This document shows positions 22,621-34,706 of a stretch of DNA of 64,000 nt, in pieces. Origin of the DNA: Lineolata rhizophorae (Eukaryota; Ascomycota; Dothideomycetes; Lineolatales; Lineolataceae); NCBI GenBank assembly GCA_010093515.1, contig MU001671.1:1545302-1609301 (forward strand), written 5' to 3'. Position 1 is the stretch's first letter, and every line of letters begins with the position of its first letter. Made by a program: the position numbers and the translations under genes. The notes beneath the pieces are model-generated. The model made no database searches and was not told where the DNA came from. It saw nothing but the letters and a program-made list of their open reading frames with translations.

Positions 22621-23254
22621 GTCACCGGTGTTGGAAGGGACGACATCGGCAGCGCCGCATGGCGGTGAAGGTAAGGTGCCGCCTGTGCTTGAGTCGCAGA
22701 GGACTCGAGGTGGGGAGCAATTCTAAGGCGATTGTAATTGAAGTCGTAGACTGGCAGCCACCCCAATATCTATAGTGGAGGGGCCCGGGCCACCGGCGTG
22801 GCGCACAGCCTCAGCGTGGCGATTCTGCGGCGTCGGCCCACCGCGCCACGTCGGCGTGCTTGGCGCCGTCCCGCCGCTCTCATTGGTTCGCACGCCTGCC
22901 GCGAGCCTGCTGGAGAGCCCGAATGACCAGGCCTGGCTGCGACGTCTCGGTCTAGCCGACTGCGGGTGTATCCCGCGATGGGAAATAGATCGTCGGAGCC
23001 AGCCAATTGACACGTCTCCAGAACTGCCAATCGAAGCGTGGTCGGACGCGGAATTCGGCATTCGTGCGCGACGCGAGTCACGAAACAGGGCTTCTTATTA
23101 TCCTTTTCAGGTACGGTGGCCAATGAAACGCCGCGAACGCATGCGACCGTGAGCTAATGCAGTTTCAAGGCTGCCGTTGACCAACTAGCAATTGGGTATA
23201 TTGTATTGCGCGCAACGAGATGCCCAGCTCGACTCTACTACATACGTCGTACAT
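22621..23254. other. Intergenic, DUF6536 promoter and palA 3' end
   Basis: 634 bp. An open frame at 22775-23152 (+) has no motif and no start context and is not called. Nothing else is supportable. Confidence 0.4.
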
Positions 23255-25993
23255 TCACCCAAACCGCACGCCCTTGCTCGGATCCCAGGTCCCTCCCTGC
23301 GGCGGAGTCTGCCCGCCAGGGCCCCCGAACCGAATACCCATCTCCGGTGCCCACATACTCCCCGTCGTCGGCGACACATTAGTCCGCGTGGGCGTCGGGG
23401 CCATCATGGGTTCCTGCTGCGGTGGTGCCGGCACGTGGACAGCATGCTGCTCGCCCGCCTCGCGCTGCTGTTGCAGCGACATGGCCTGCTGAAGGTTGAG
23501 CCCAGACATGGCCGTGGATAGGTCCCTAGAGGTCAGAACGATCAGTAGAGGTCCGAGGGGACACAAACGATCAGGACTCACGTCTCAATCTGCGACGCTT
23601 CTGCCCGCCGCTGGTAGGCAAAGTTCTTACAGTCGTCGCGGAACTTGCCAACGATCTTGGCGAGATCGTTGTAAAATTTGCGGCCGACATCCAAGTTCGA
23701 GATGATCTCCTTGTACTTGAAAAAGGCGTTTTCAAGGCTCTGCAGCGCCTGCTCGCGCTGGCGGGTCGACGAGTCTCCGCGGCGTGCGGCAACGAAGACG
23801 GTGTTGACGTCGCGCAGGTGCTTGATGAGCGCCTCCTGCTCGCGCCGCTCCTCCTCAACGGCGGCCTGGTCGGCGTCGTAGCGCCGCAGCCGCTTGTCGA
23901 AGAGGGCCTCGAACTGCACAGCCTCTACCGACTGCATCGGGTACTCGCGCTGCAGCCGCGCCGTCTCCGTGAGCAGGTCTGAGTTGACGTCGTCCTGCTT
24001 GCCCTTGACGCGCAGGGCCTCGATCTTTCTCCGTCGCCTGCTCTCGAGCCGGCTGATGTCATTGAGGCACGCGCGGAGGCGCGCCGCCTCGCGCTCCACG
24101 GCCGCCGTCATCTGGACTCGACGGCTGCTGGGCACGTACGACTCGAGGTCTTGGTCAGTACCGCTTAGCAGGCGGATTAACTTCTCATTCTCCTCCACTT
24201 TGGCACGGACAATGCCGTCGCTGCTCGCCGCCGACTTCAGGTAGCCATCAATCTCGGCAATTTGCGCGTACAGTTTGGGCACGGCCTGGTTCGACGTCGG
24301 CCGCGACCAGCGGTCCGTGCCGTACTTTCGGCGCGCGTGGTCGTCCTCTTCAGCCTCGGCGCGCAAAGTGTCCACGCCCTCCTGGTATACGGCTCGATCG
24401 TTCTCCTTGAGCCTATCCGTCTCGTTAATGGAGCGGTGTAGCCGGTCGATGCCGTTCTGTTGGCGGATCTCTTCGGCGTGTGCGATGAGGCCACCGGGGA
24501 GCCCGAGGGGCTTCTCCAGCGCCTGCAGTGAGCCGGGTAGGTTGAGGGATTTGAGAACGCTGCAAAAGTTAGCACAAGAAGTGCGCGTGAAGGTATGCCG
24601 CTTACTCATGCATGCTCCCAGTCAGTGCCTCCAGCTCGTCAATGGTCTGGTTGACCAGGCGGTCACGGCGGTCGGCGTAGATGCTGGCCGCGACGTGCAC
24701 CGCGTACGGAACGAGCTTTGAGAAAAGCGGTCGCCCGAGCTCGCCATTGTCGCCCAGCATGGACAAGGGATCTGAAACCTCCTTGGGAGTCTTGAGCGAG
24801 ACCATCGTCGACCGGTCGAGCGTTTTGAGCTCCGGCTTCGGGGGCACGGGCACTGCGCTCACGTCAGTCCAATTCCTGGCAGCAGAGGCGCGCGCACCTA
24901 CATAGATAGATCATGTCGTTGTCTTTTTCTGCCCTCTTCAGGTCCTCCTGCACGCGATTCTTGAGGCCGTTGAGGTCGTTGAGGACTGCTTTGCCGATGT
25001 AACGCTGTTCACGTAGCGCCTCCGTCACGCACGCCAGGCTATCCTTGAGCCGCGCCACCTCCTCGCCGTACTTGCGCTTCTCGAGGCAGTCGCACGCTGC
25101 CCTGTACTGCGCGGCTGCCGCGAAGTGGTGGTGCTTGGCCGACATGTGGTGGATCCACTCGCTGCTGATCGAGGCCGACTTGACGCCCCAGTCGCCGGCG
25201 TCCGAGTACAGGTCCGACACCTTGGCGGCAAGCCGGGCGATGGAGACGTCCTTAAGCTTGTCCACGACAGCCTTTTGCCAGAAGCACTCCTGCCCCTGTG
25301 CCAGCAGCAGTTGCTCCAGGCTCTCAAGCGTCGTCTCGTCCATGTCCTCGGGCGGCGACGTGCGCAGGTCAGGAATTACTACGGTCTTGAGATGTGAGAG
25401 CACGCCGGCGGCGAGGCAAAAGTAGTTGCACGCCGTCTTGAGGCCCTCCGCCGTGGCCCGGTTGGCCGACGTGGCGAGCTGCGAGTACATGGCCGAAAGA
25501 TTGAAGAGAACGTTGGCGAGCTCGAAGCGGATATTATTCTGCGAGACTGGCGGCGAGGTTAGTGGCGACATCTTTCCTCGGCAAATTCGCTCACCTGGCC
25601 GCGACCTATTATACCCCAGCGCCGGGTACCACGTAAAGTCCACCCCGATCTGCATCCTTAGCTCCATGCTCCCGGGCGCGCATTCGTATTTTTAACTCAC
25701 GTCCACCGGGAACTTCCCCCCAATCCAGACGAGCTGCGCCGCGTACGACTGCAGCTTCTTGATGCCGCTCGGGTGCGGTTCAAGGGCGTTGATTGCGCCG
25801 CTGCGCAACTGGTCGATGGACTCGAGGTCCTTGGAGAACATGTCCGGGTGCTGGTCATATTTGCTGGAGATGTACTGCTTGATGGCTTCGGAGAGCTTCG
25901 CCGACCGGGAGCGGCGGAACGGCAGGTGGAGGATGTTGCTGTGCTGCATTAGCGCGACAAGGGCACGATGACGCGCCATACTCACGACGACAT
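23255..25993 (-). CDS. palA: pH-response scaffold PalA/RIM20 (BRO1 domain)
   Basis: Seven exons on the minus strand: 25986-25993, 25701-25938, 25595-25649, 24902-25546, 24606-24852, 23582-24559 and 23255-23525, giving 813 residues. The first exon is only 8 nt (ATG TCG TC); joined to exon 2 it gives MSSNILHLPFRRS, the family N-terminus. Exon 3 joins to WYPALGYN and exon 4 to NNIRFELANVLFNL. The BRO1 domain (residues about 1-370) includes AISSEWIHHMSAKHHHFA-like sequence. A V-shaped coiled-coil domain follows (about 380-720), with LNLPGSLQALEKPLGLP. The Pro/Gln-rich tail ends in GTWDPSKGVRFG as in other PalA proteins. PalA bridges ESCRT-III to the transcription factor PacC at endosomes under alkaline conditions (established for the family). 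Introns are 46-56 nt. Confidence 0.95.
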
Positions 25994-26889
25994 GCTGTGT
26001 TTGCCAGTCTTGTGCGGCTTAGACTCCCGCGGTATGACGAAGGCGAGCTTGGGTTGACGATGGGCGTCATAGCAACTTAGTGATGACTAAGCGCTATCGA
26101 TAAGGCTGCCGAGCGCCTCCCCGTCTTCGCCTTGTGGCCAAGTACATAGCAGCCTGCATCGTGTCACGCTCTTCTCAAAGACACATCCGGACCGTATCCC
26201 GAAAAGGCCACGGTCTTGCGACTGCTAGCGGAAGACCTTGCCAGCGATTCGCTCGGCATGAGCTATCCAGTCTCGGAGTGTGTGTGCTGTATCCAAACCT
26301 CGACCGGTCTTTACTCACGAAACCGGTGCTGTTGAATTACACAACAAGTCTGCCATTCGAATGCCGAGCCAGTGAAGAAATCGTCCTCTCCCTGCAGTGG
26401 ACAATCGTTGAAACAAAGTCGCCGGTTTCAAGCGTCCGTTCCTAGATTGGCATGCTTGGCGAGCAGCCCTCCGCTGCGGGCGTTTCCAGTCGCCAATTGG
26501 AACGCCCGCTTCAGAGAACGCAATAAGCAAGTCCGCTAAGCCGCAGGCCATCGATCGTCGCGTGGCGCGACTCGATATATCTGGCGCGCTTCGACGGTCA
26601 CTAAGCAGCTCGCGACAGTGCCAGCCATAGCGCCGTTTCGCGGGGCGGCGAACGCGCTGTTGAGAGGCGCAGAGGCCGCTGATATGTAACCGCGGCGCCA
26701 TCAGCAGCCACCGCGAGACAACCTTAGTACCGCACAGCTTGCCTTACGCTCTGGAAGCGTATAAGAACCGCCCCCCGCCGGCGCCTCAGAGCCGAACCAA
26801 GCAAGCCTCGTTTACCGCCGACCAACCTACCCCGCCTCAAACACACCACCGCACAAATCTCCAACTCCCACCTCGCTCCAACAGTCGCA
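25994..26889. promoter_or_regulatory. Divergent promoter region of palA and ATX1
   Basis: 896 bp between divergent starts. PacC-type hexamers (GCCAAG) occur at about 26133 and, inverted, at about 26455, but this is near chance expectation. No gene is supported. Confidence 0.4.
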
Positions 26890-27191
26890 ATGGCCGAGCA
26901 CAACTACAAGTTCAACGTGTCCATGAGTTGCGGCGGCTGCTCCGGCGCCGTCGAGCGCGTGCTCAAGAAGCTCGACGGTACGCCCCTGACCCGGTACGGC
27001 CATGACACGCGGCAGGGCTAATCCACCCCCCAGGCGTCAAGTCGTACAATGTCTCGCTCGACTCGCAGACGGCCGAGATCGTCGCCGCCGACTCGCTCGA
27101 CTACGACACCGTCCTGGCCACCATCAAGAAGACAGGAAAGAAGGTCAACACGGGCGAGGCCGACGGCCAGCCCATGAAGGTTGACGAGTAG
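26890..27191 (+). CDS. ATX1: Cytosolic copper chaperone ATX1
   Basis: Two exons, 26890-26977 and 27034-27191, with a 56-nt intron, give 81 residues, the normal size. The single heavy-metal-associated domain has the copper-binding MSCGGC motif at residues 12-17 and the loop GVKSYNVSLDSQTAE after the splice. The conserved lysine-rich region IKKTGKKV follows near the C-terminus. It carries Cu(I) to a Golgi P-type ATPase (family knowledge). The gene is too short and split to appear as a single long frame; the frame was rebuilt across the intron. Confidence 0.95.
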
Positions 27192-28885
27192 ACGGTCTAG
27201 CGCGAGCGGGAATTCACTTTTTAGAGTCGGAGGTTAGGAAGATATCTGTGCACGAGTTACGGAGAGCATTCTTTAGGCTCTCGGTGCAACGTGTGTAGCC
27301 AAAGTTGGGGAACACGAAGCATCTTTCAATATCAACTAGCCTCTAGCTTGCACTAATTCCCCGTGATGCAGCGCCAGCGCACTATGGCCGCGAGCACCTC
27401 GTGGACGCTCGCATAGTTAAAATTTCTCTCTCACTCTCCGCAACTCTCCCTTGTGTGACATTCTTTGTACATTCCACGACGAACAGCGACGTTTGGAACC
27501 TCTCAGCATCTCGAAAGATTTAATTCCACGCCAACAAACCCGACGCTGACCTACACTATACTCCATAGAGCCGACCACTTCGCTGAGCCGGAACTCGCCT
27601 CCGCGTCACGTCGGCATCGAAACCAAACCACTCTCCGTTCCACATTCTGAACTCACATGCGGTTCCCTGGGACTCCGACCTGCTCCAGCGGACCCAATTC
27701 CGCGATTAGGACAGCGCCAGAGTTACCTCGATGTCGGGTGCCAGAACGTTGCCCGCAAGGGGGCGACTCCCCATAGGCATAAACGAACGCGGTAATCAGG
27801 CGAACCGAGACCACTCGAAATTTATATCATCGCGAGTAGACTCAACGTATCGCTGTTGATACCTGGTATCGCGCTGCGCTTAGTCAAGCTGAAATATACG
27901 CATAGAATGATTCTGGCACGAGCACATCCACTCTCACAGACGCCCTTGTTTAGATATTCAACACAGGCCGAGTTCGATCCAAACTTCTGGTCAAAATCGC
28001 CCGAAGCAGCTATTGTCAAAGCGCCCCCTGCAGCGTATTAAGCACTCAAGTCCAGATAGAGCGCGCCACTTACTTCATCTGGGGCTCGATACTCGGCGCC
28101 GTGGTCGCACTCACACCCAAGTCACTAGCTCGTAAACGCTCCGACGCCGACAAAATCACCACACTAATCGACAGTCAAGCGATCGCAGCGTTCGATTTGT
28201 GCGAGATACATCTCATATATTGAGCCTACATATCCACATTCACATGTCCAAGAAAATCCCCGCGCGATCCATGCCCACACCAAGACCACCGGCCCCACAC
28301 GACACAAAAAAAAGCCATACACAATACAACCCGGCGTATCCGATCCCAGCCGATTCCTCATCGTGACCCCGTAAAGAGAAGACCGACGAGAAAAGAAAAT
28401 TGTACAAGGGGCCATGGCGCCTGCAAGCGCGCGCAAGCCGCCCACCCCGCCCTTCCCGCCAGACCGAGTAATAAACAAGCCGCATACAAACGAGACTGCG
28501 CATCGTTCACGGTCCGGATCTCCCCCTAGACCTGTTCCTCTCGTGACTCCCTTGTTCCCGTCGCCCTTTTAACCGAGCGACATTTTGCCGGCTTGGCTTT
28601 TTTTCCCACGCGCGTGCAGGGCGCCATGGCCAACGGCAATTAGGGGTACCTTGCCCGCGTCCCTCCGTCTCCACAGCCCACCCTTTTTGTCAAGCTTTCC
28701 AGAACAAACATGGAAAGACCTTGAACCCTGCGGGCGTGCAGCACTCCCCGCAAAAACGGAAAAACGAAGCAGGGGGTTCCTCCCCCACCCCTGCAAAGCC
28801 GACCACGCCACAGACAAACAAGAAACAAAGCCTTTGAACCAACCGTAATGCCAATGGTTAGAATCCCTTTCCTAGTAGCGCCCGC
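27192..28885. other. Intergenic 1.7 kb between convergent ATX1 and Zn2Cys6 genes
   Basis: Both flanking genes end here, so the stretch holds two terminators and otherwise no supportable gene. Short frames (for example 27856-28041 and 28164-28478) show no motifs. Composition is mixed, with A-rich runs near 28300-28320 and 28375-28400. Confidence 0.45.
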
Positions 28886-31704
28886 CTACCCAGCCCCACC
28901 CAGAAAGAAGTCCAGCTCGCTCGGTCCGCCCCGCGAGTGCTCGTTCTCGGCCAGCTGCTCCAGCAGGCTCAGGAACGGGTCCTTGTCCTCGCCGCCCGAC
29001 CCGCTTGGGTGCGAGTGAGTGCTTCCCGTGGCGCTTGTGGCGCCTGGCGTTGTCTGCGCCTCGTAAGGCGGGCCCGCCGCCGGCAGGCTGAACATGGGGT
29101 CATAGCCGTTGGCCGCGGCGGCGGCGGCAGCAGCAGCGGCGGCAGGGCCTCCGCCGGCGGGCCCCCCGTTGGGCGCACCCGACGGGCCGGCTTGCTGCTG
29201 TTGCGGCTGGTTTTGCGACTGCGACTGGTCGTGCATCGAGCCGGTCGGCGGCTGCCCGTTGGACGCCGGCGGCAGGTCCGCTGCCATGGCGTGGAAGTGG
29301 AACGTCGGCGTAAATGGCGATATCGTGGGCGCGAGGTCAACGGCCGAGCCGGGGTCCGGTGGCGGCTCGCCGTTCTGCGCCTGCGACAGGCCGGGTTTCA
29401 TGCCGGCAGGGTTCGACGTCGGCGACGGGTTGGTCGGGCGGCGCTTCTTCTTGGGCGGTGCGCTCTGCTGCGAGGCGCCGGCCTGGAACTGCGGCTGGAG
29501 CTGTTGCTGGACAGGGTAGAAACCCTGCATGTGCACGTTGGGCTGAATATAGAGGTTGTTGCGCTGGCCCACGCCATAAGGGGTGACGCTGGACAGTTAG
29601 CTAGACGTCAACATGCATGTGGTTAGGCGCCTACCTCTCGTGCACCGCATCGACGACGACGTCGGCGAAGGTGAGGTGGGCGCCATCAAAGTAGCGCCCC
29701 GGATAGCGGTCGAAAAAGTCCTCGAGCTGGAAGACAGGCGAGAAGCGCATAGGGTTGCTGGCGAGACTCTTGACTAGCTCCGAGTGGCAGCCATAGACGG
29801 CCTGCAACGTCTCGCGCTGATGCTCGACGCCAGCCCAGGCGAAACGCAGCTCCGAGAGCTGATTCATCTCGCGCGAGAGGAAGTCGGCCGAGGCAGCGAA
29901 GACGTCGCCTTCGCGGCCGTGGTAGTGGGCGCCGTGCACATGGATGGTGCCGGCGGTGCAGATGCAGTAGCCGACGAATTCGGGCCAGTCGACCATGGAG
30001 CTAGCGCGGCCAATCTCGACGAGCTCGGCGATGGCGTTGGCGTGCAGGAAGCATAGGTTAGTGGCCTCGATCTGCCAGCTCTGGTGTTGGGCGGTGCCGG
30101 ACAGCTCGGTGAGGTCGACGGGAAGGAAGGGCCGGTAGATGAGGCAATGGATGAGATGGTAGACGAGCTTGCTGAGTGCCAGGATGGCGCTGTCGGGCTG
30201 GGCGAAGAGGGCGTCGACGCTAATGAAGGTGTCATGCGTCTCCGACGCCCAGATGTCAAGGTCTTGCCGGATCTTGGACAGGTTCGACAGCGAGTGCCAG
30301 GGGAAGTGCGAGTCGCCCTTGACGCCGCCGGCGGCAAGGTACCGGTTTGTAATGCCGAGGATGCGGCAAATGCCGATGAGCATGCCCGTGCTACCCTGCG
30401 ACTGCTTTCCGGGGCCGGCCATGTACTGCACGTTGGATCCGTTGGGAAAGTAGTCACCCTCGATCACCATGGACCCCGGGTGCACGTGCCACGACGGGAA
30501 CCGCAGCATGATGCTCTCGTCGGCCACCAGCGACGGCCGCTTGGAGCCGCACGCCGCGAAGCGGTCCATCAAGTAGCACGCCCAGAACAGCCGCCTTCGC
30601 GCTTCACGCTCGGCGGGCGGCACCTTAAGCCCCGCCGGCAGCTCGCGGTGGAGGTCGAGCGCCAAGGCCATGCTGATGGCAGAGGCTGCGCGGTGTTAGT
30701 CGGTTTCAATCGCGAATTTTTGATCGCGACACTTACACAGGTGCATGTAGGCCTTCTTGCCCTTGCCCGCTTGGTAGCCGGCCTGTGCCAGCAGCAGCAG
30801 TGTCTGGAGGTTCTCGATGGTCGGCTCCTCAACGTCGAGGTCCATGCGAGAACGCCGGGCAAAGTCCTGCCCGGCGCGGACCGCGGCATTGTAGCCGCCG
30901 AACTCGGGAGAGTATCTGCGCTCGGTGAGTGAGAGCAGGAAGTAGAGAAGCAAAAAGGCCCGTACCTTGACGCGACGGCGCAGACGGCAAACATTAGGTG
31001 ATTCGGTAGCTGGCCGCTCTGGAACCGCGACCGCGTCGTCGGCTCGTCTAGGATGTGGTGCGGCTTGCCGTGTATCCTAGCGAAGTAGATGTCTAGCAGG
31101 CCGCTCGGCAGGTGCTGGGCGGGTTGCCTTGAGGCGGTCAGCGAGCAGTTCAACAACGGCACGGCACGGTCGCTTACCCAGCCTCGACGGGCGAGAGGAC
31201 CGAATTGCTCACGCTCGACTTTTGCGGGATCTCAATCGTCGGCCGGTCGGGCTGGGCTTGGTCCTTGCCCGGCGGCTCGTTGAAGTCCTTGGTCGGCGGG
31301 TCCGTTTCGGCGCCGTCGGCCTTCTTCTCGTCGTGCAGCCGCTTCTCGAGGCCGTCGACGCGCTTCAGCAGCGCCTCGAGCACGTCCGTCTTGGGGCCGC
31401 GCTTCTTCGGCACGGCATCTTTAGAGCGTCAGCGAGCGAATGCGTCCAAAGGACCGCGAGGGCCTACCGTAGATGCACGGGCAGGCAAACACCTGGCAAG
31501 CTTCGCACGTCGGTCTCATCCGATTGCACTTGATCTTTTTCGTTTTTCGAAGCAGTCAGCGGGCGATCGGGCACGGGACACAGGCAATGGGCAGTACCGC
31601 ACTTTTCTCTTGCGGCAGCTCTTGCAGTTCATGGCCTCCCGGGGCTCGTTGCTCGCGCGCCGGGCCGGGAGGCGGTCGATTCCAACCTGCGGTCGATTCG
31701 ACAT
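28886..31704 (-). CDS. Zn2Cys6 transcription factor with fungal trans domain
   Basis: Seven exons: 31603-31704, 31468-31534, 31178-31418, 30966-31127, 30737-30915, 29635-30685 and 28886-29588, giving 834 residues. The zinc cluster is split by two introns; splicing gives C27-x2-C30-x6-C37-x6-C44-x2-C47-x6-C54 ([19 protein letters not shown] and on). A linker and leucine-rich coiled coil follow ([20 protein letters not shown]). The fungal-specific trans domain covers about residues 150-520, with [21 protein letters not shown] at its start and [14 protein letters not shown] in its core. The C-terminal 230 residues are Gln/Pro/Ala-rich, with a basic PPKKKRRP motif. It should be a DNA-binding regulator in the nucleus; I do not recognise the orthologue. 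The start at 31704 was preferred over a long in-frame extension to 32133 that looks non-coding. Confidence 0.88.
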
Positions 31705-34700
31705 GGTGGTGACGGGCGGTGGCGCGCCGGCTGGGGATGGGAGCGGGAACGGGGACGAGGCGCAGGAGACCCGCGGGCCGGGGCCAGTTCGGTTTAGTTC
31801 ATTCAGCGTGGCGGTCGGGACGGGCGGCGATGGGAGGCATGGAGAGCCCGCGCACGGAGAGACAGAGGAGGCGGGAAGGGCGAAGGTGGTGAAGCTGGAG
31901 CAGAGCAAGAGCAATGGCGAGGGGACGAGAGCACCGAACGAGCGCCGCCGCGGCCGGCAAGCAAGCAAGGCGCCAGGGCCTCGCGGGAGCGGGATGGGCG
32001 AGCGGTCACAGAGCAGGCGGCAGGCGGGCTGCTGGTGCTGGGCTAACCCCAGACGCCCCAGCGCACTACGTACATAAGCCCGGCCCTGGCCGCAAATTAG
32101 TCGCGGGCCGGGGGGTGCAGCCCGCGCAGCCAAAGGCGGAGGTGGGGAGAGGCCGCTCGCCCGCCGGCCGCCGCTCCCTGCCGTGGTTCTTGGGGCGTCC
32201 CCGCGACTCGCCCGCCACCGGCCGCGCCCGGCGTCACCACCGCCTCATCACCATCGTCAGCCTCGAGCGGGCGGCGCGCACCGGCCGCCGGCAGCTGGCG
32301 CGCAGCTCCGGCGCGGCGGCGCGGCCGCACGAGCCCGCCGCGGAGCCACCCGGCACCCAGCGCCCCGCTGCGCGCCTTGCTCGCCGCGCCGCCGGGGGGA
32401 AGCTCCAGCCGCGCGTGATTGGGATGCCGTGGATGCGCGCGCATCGGCTTCCTATCCCGGAACGACGAGGTGCTCGCTGCCGCACCGTGCCGCCGCAGCT
32501 CGGCCCCACATGCACAGCAACACACCTACTACGCACAAACCTACGCGCACCACCCGGCCGCCGCTACGACCAGCGGCTTCAGGGCAGGCCATGTATGTCG
32601 CCTTCGCTTTTCTCTTCCCAAGCCGCACGCGCGTCAGACTCGTGGCCCAAGGACGGCGCAAAATAGGTACCTGCGCTGGGCCAGGGCGCGCAACACCATC
32701 ACGGCGACGCGTTGGGGACGCACGACACTCCTGCCCGGCTCCTCTCTTCCAACACGGTACTCACGACGAGGCCAAAGTTCGCCGCAAATCAAACCCAGTC
32801 CAAGCCATCCGCCCGAGATTTGTCACGGACGAAACCAGAGGCGCCACCTTGCAATTAGCACGCCTGCTGTATATGTAGTACCTCACGCTAGAAGCTGTCG
32901 AACATTCCGCACCAAGGCGCCACCCGGGCAGCGCGCCCAACGGCGGGCGAGAGAGCACTGCCGAAGCGGCGTTGGCCCTCTTTGCCCCTCATGCGCTACT
33001 AGCTTGGCGCGCGCTTCCTTGCCCCGGTGTGCCTATATCGCCGCGGCTCTAAGATCGGATCCGGCGCGCCCTTCGAATCCGGTCGGCGCCATCCCGCCTT
33101 CGCCGCGTGAGCTCTCGCGTCTGCCGTCTGCCTCTGCTTGCCCTGGGCCGTTGCCGTTCCCTGGCGCCACCATTCCTTTGGCGCGTCCCGAGCCATGTTT
33201 GCGAGGGGCTCCGCGAAGGAGGCGTCCGGCACGAGCCTCGAAGTCGCGAGTCAGGGCCACGGATTGTGTGCGCTGTACCCTGGGGATGGCATTTCTATGT
33301 ATTCGAGGCGGCGCGGTGCTGAATCCGTCCATGGGATCTGCTAGTCATGCTTTTTTCAGGGTGACGCCCAGCGAGGACCGTCTCCGCACATCTCGCTGGA
33401 CAGGTTGGACGAAACAAACATCGCGTGTTCACTCCGCCCTTCATCAGGCATCCCGCCCGCCCGCAATCCCCCTTCTTCTTGAAAGGTGGGACCCCTCCTA
33501 GTAGGCCCAGACCGGGGATCGCTCCCAGCCCCCCGCCGGGGGCTGCAAATTAGCTCGATCTCGGAAATCTGGGAAGTTTGCGGGCGCGAAGCCGGCCGGC
33601 TAAGTCGAGCGCACACACAAAGTACTATGTACATATACAACCCGCGGGGCATGTGGCCGGGCAAGGCCTTGGTTGATCGGCTCAGGTCGCGCAATCTATT
33701 CGCTAGGTTCGTCGAACCTGAGACTGGTCAGTTCAGAAGTTCCTCGTTACTTCCTGGAGGGGCTCACTCACCCGGCTGGCACGTGCAGGATCGTGTACGA
33801 CTTGATCTTTCGCAGTGGGTCCTACTATAACTCCAGAGTACATGTGCGCTAAACACGGCATCATCTATCCCACTAGGCCTCTCTGGACGGATCCGTCTGT
33901 TAGGTTCGGTCTTGGAGGCTGAGGCGGCCGGACTGCACTGGGGTCCCCGCTGGTTCGCCACACGACACGTCTCCCATATTCGGAAGTGAAGTGATTAAGT
34001 GGGACACTATTGGCGCAGTCGGGGGTACATTGCCCCCGTATAATGTACACGCGGTTTTGGCCAGCGATCAGCTTCGTAGGATTCATCTCGCACTGTTTTT
34101 TGCCCACCCCGATACCTGTTGGAACAGTCACCACTTCCTCGCGACTCCAGGATATTTCCACTGTTGGAACGATGGAGCAAGCTAACGCCATCAAGCAAGT
34201 CGTTCAGATGATAACGGTGAACGAGTAAGATGTGTGGCTGGCCGCCTCGCGCGGCACATCTTCCCTAGCTCGGCAGATAGCGGAAACCTGCATCGAGTAG
34301 GTCGTTGATACTGACCGCTACCGCTACCACCTCCTGTACATACATACATTCGACGCTTGACGCTTTACATTGAAAACACATACACAAGAGCGAATAAAAG
34401 GCAGCATCGGATTACATACACACGGGACGAAGAGATGGGTGATGATGATTGATATGGTCGGCCAGCCCTCCGCCCCGTCCAAGGATTTTCCGACATTTCT
34501 TTGCGATTCGGTTCTTTGCAACCTCTAAAACAGACAGACCCGACAACCAATCAAGAGCCAAAGGAGATTCACACGAATCCCCAACCAAAAGTTCCCCAAC
34601 AGTCTCCCGTATCCTAGCAGATAGACACGCGTTGATATGACTCCTCTCCAGTAAATTCATAATACGTCCGGTTCAGAACGGCAAGCGCAACGAGACTTCC

Positions 34701-34706
34701 CCCCGC
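31705..34706. other. Gene-poor 3 kb upstream of the Zn2Cys6 gene
   Basis: No gene is supported. The first 1.3 kb is GC-rich, and its long overlapping frames on both strands (for example 31914-32666 and 32183-32878) are Arg/Ala/Pro-rich products of GC bias, without motifs. From about 33.8 kb GC drops. A long regulated promoter for the Zn2Cys6 gene is plausible, and the 3' end of the quinate-repressor-like gene lies just downstream. Confidence 0.45.

Noticed and set aside
25994-26889. PacC binding sites (GCCAAG) in the palA/ATX1 promoter
   Set aside because: Two hexamers in 900 bp are close to chance, and palA is not known to me to depend on them.
31705-32133. In-frame extension of the first Zn2Cys6 factor
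   Set aside because: Low-complexity, GC-bias sequence with no motif; the start at 31704 leaves the zinc cluster near the N-terminus as usual.
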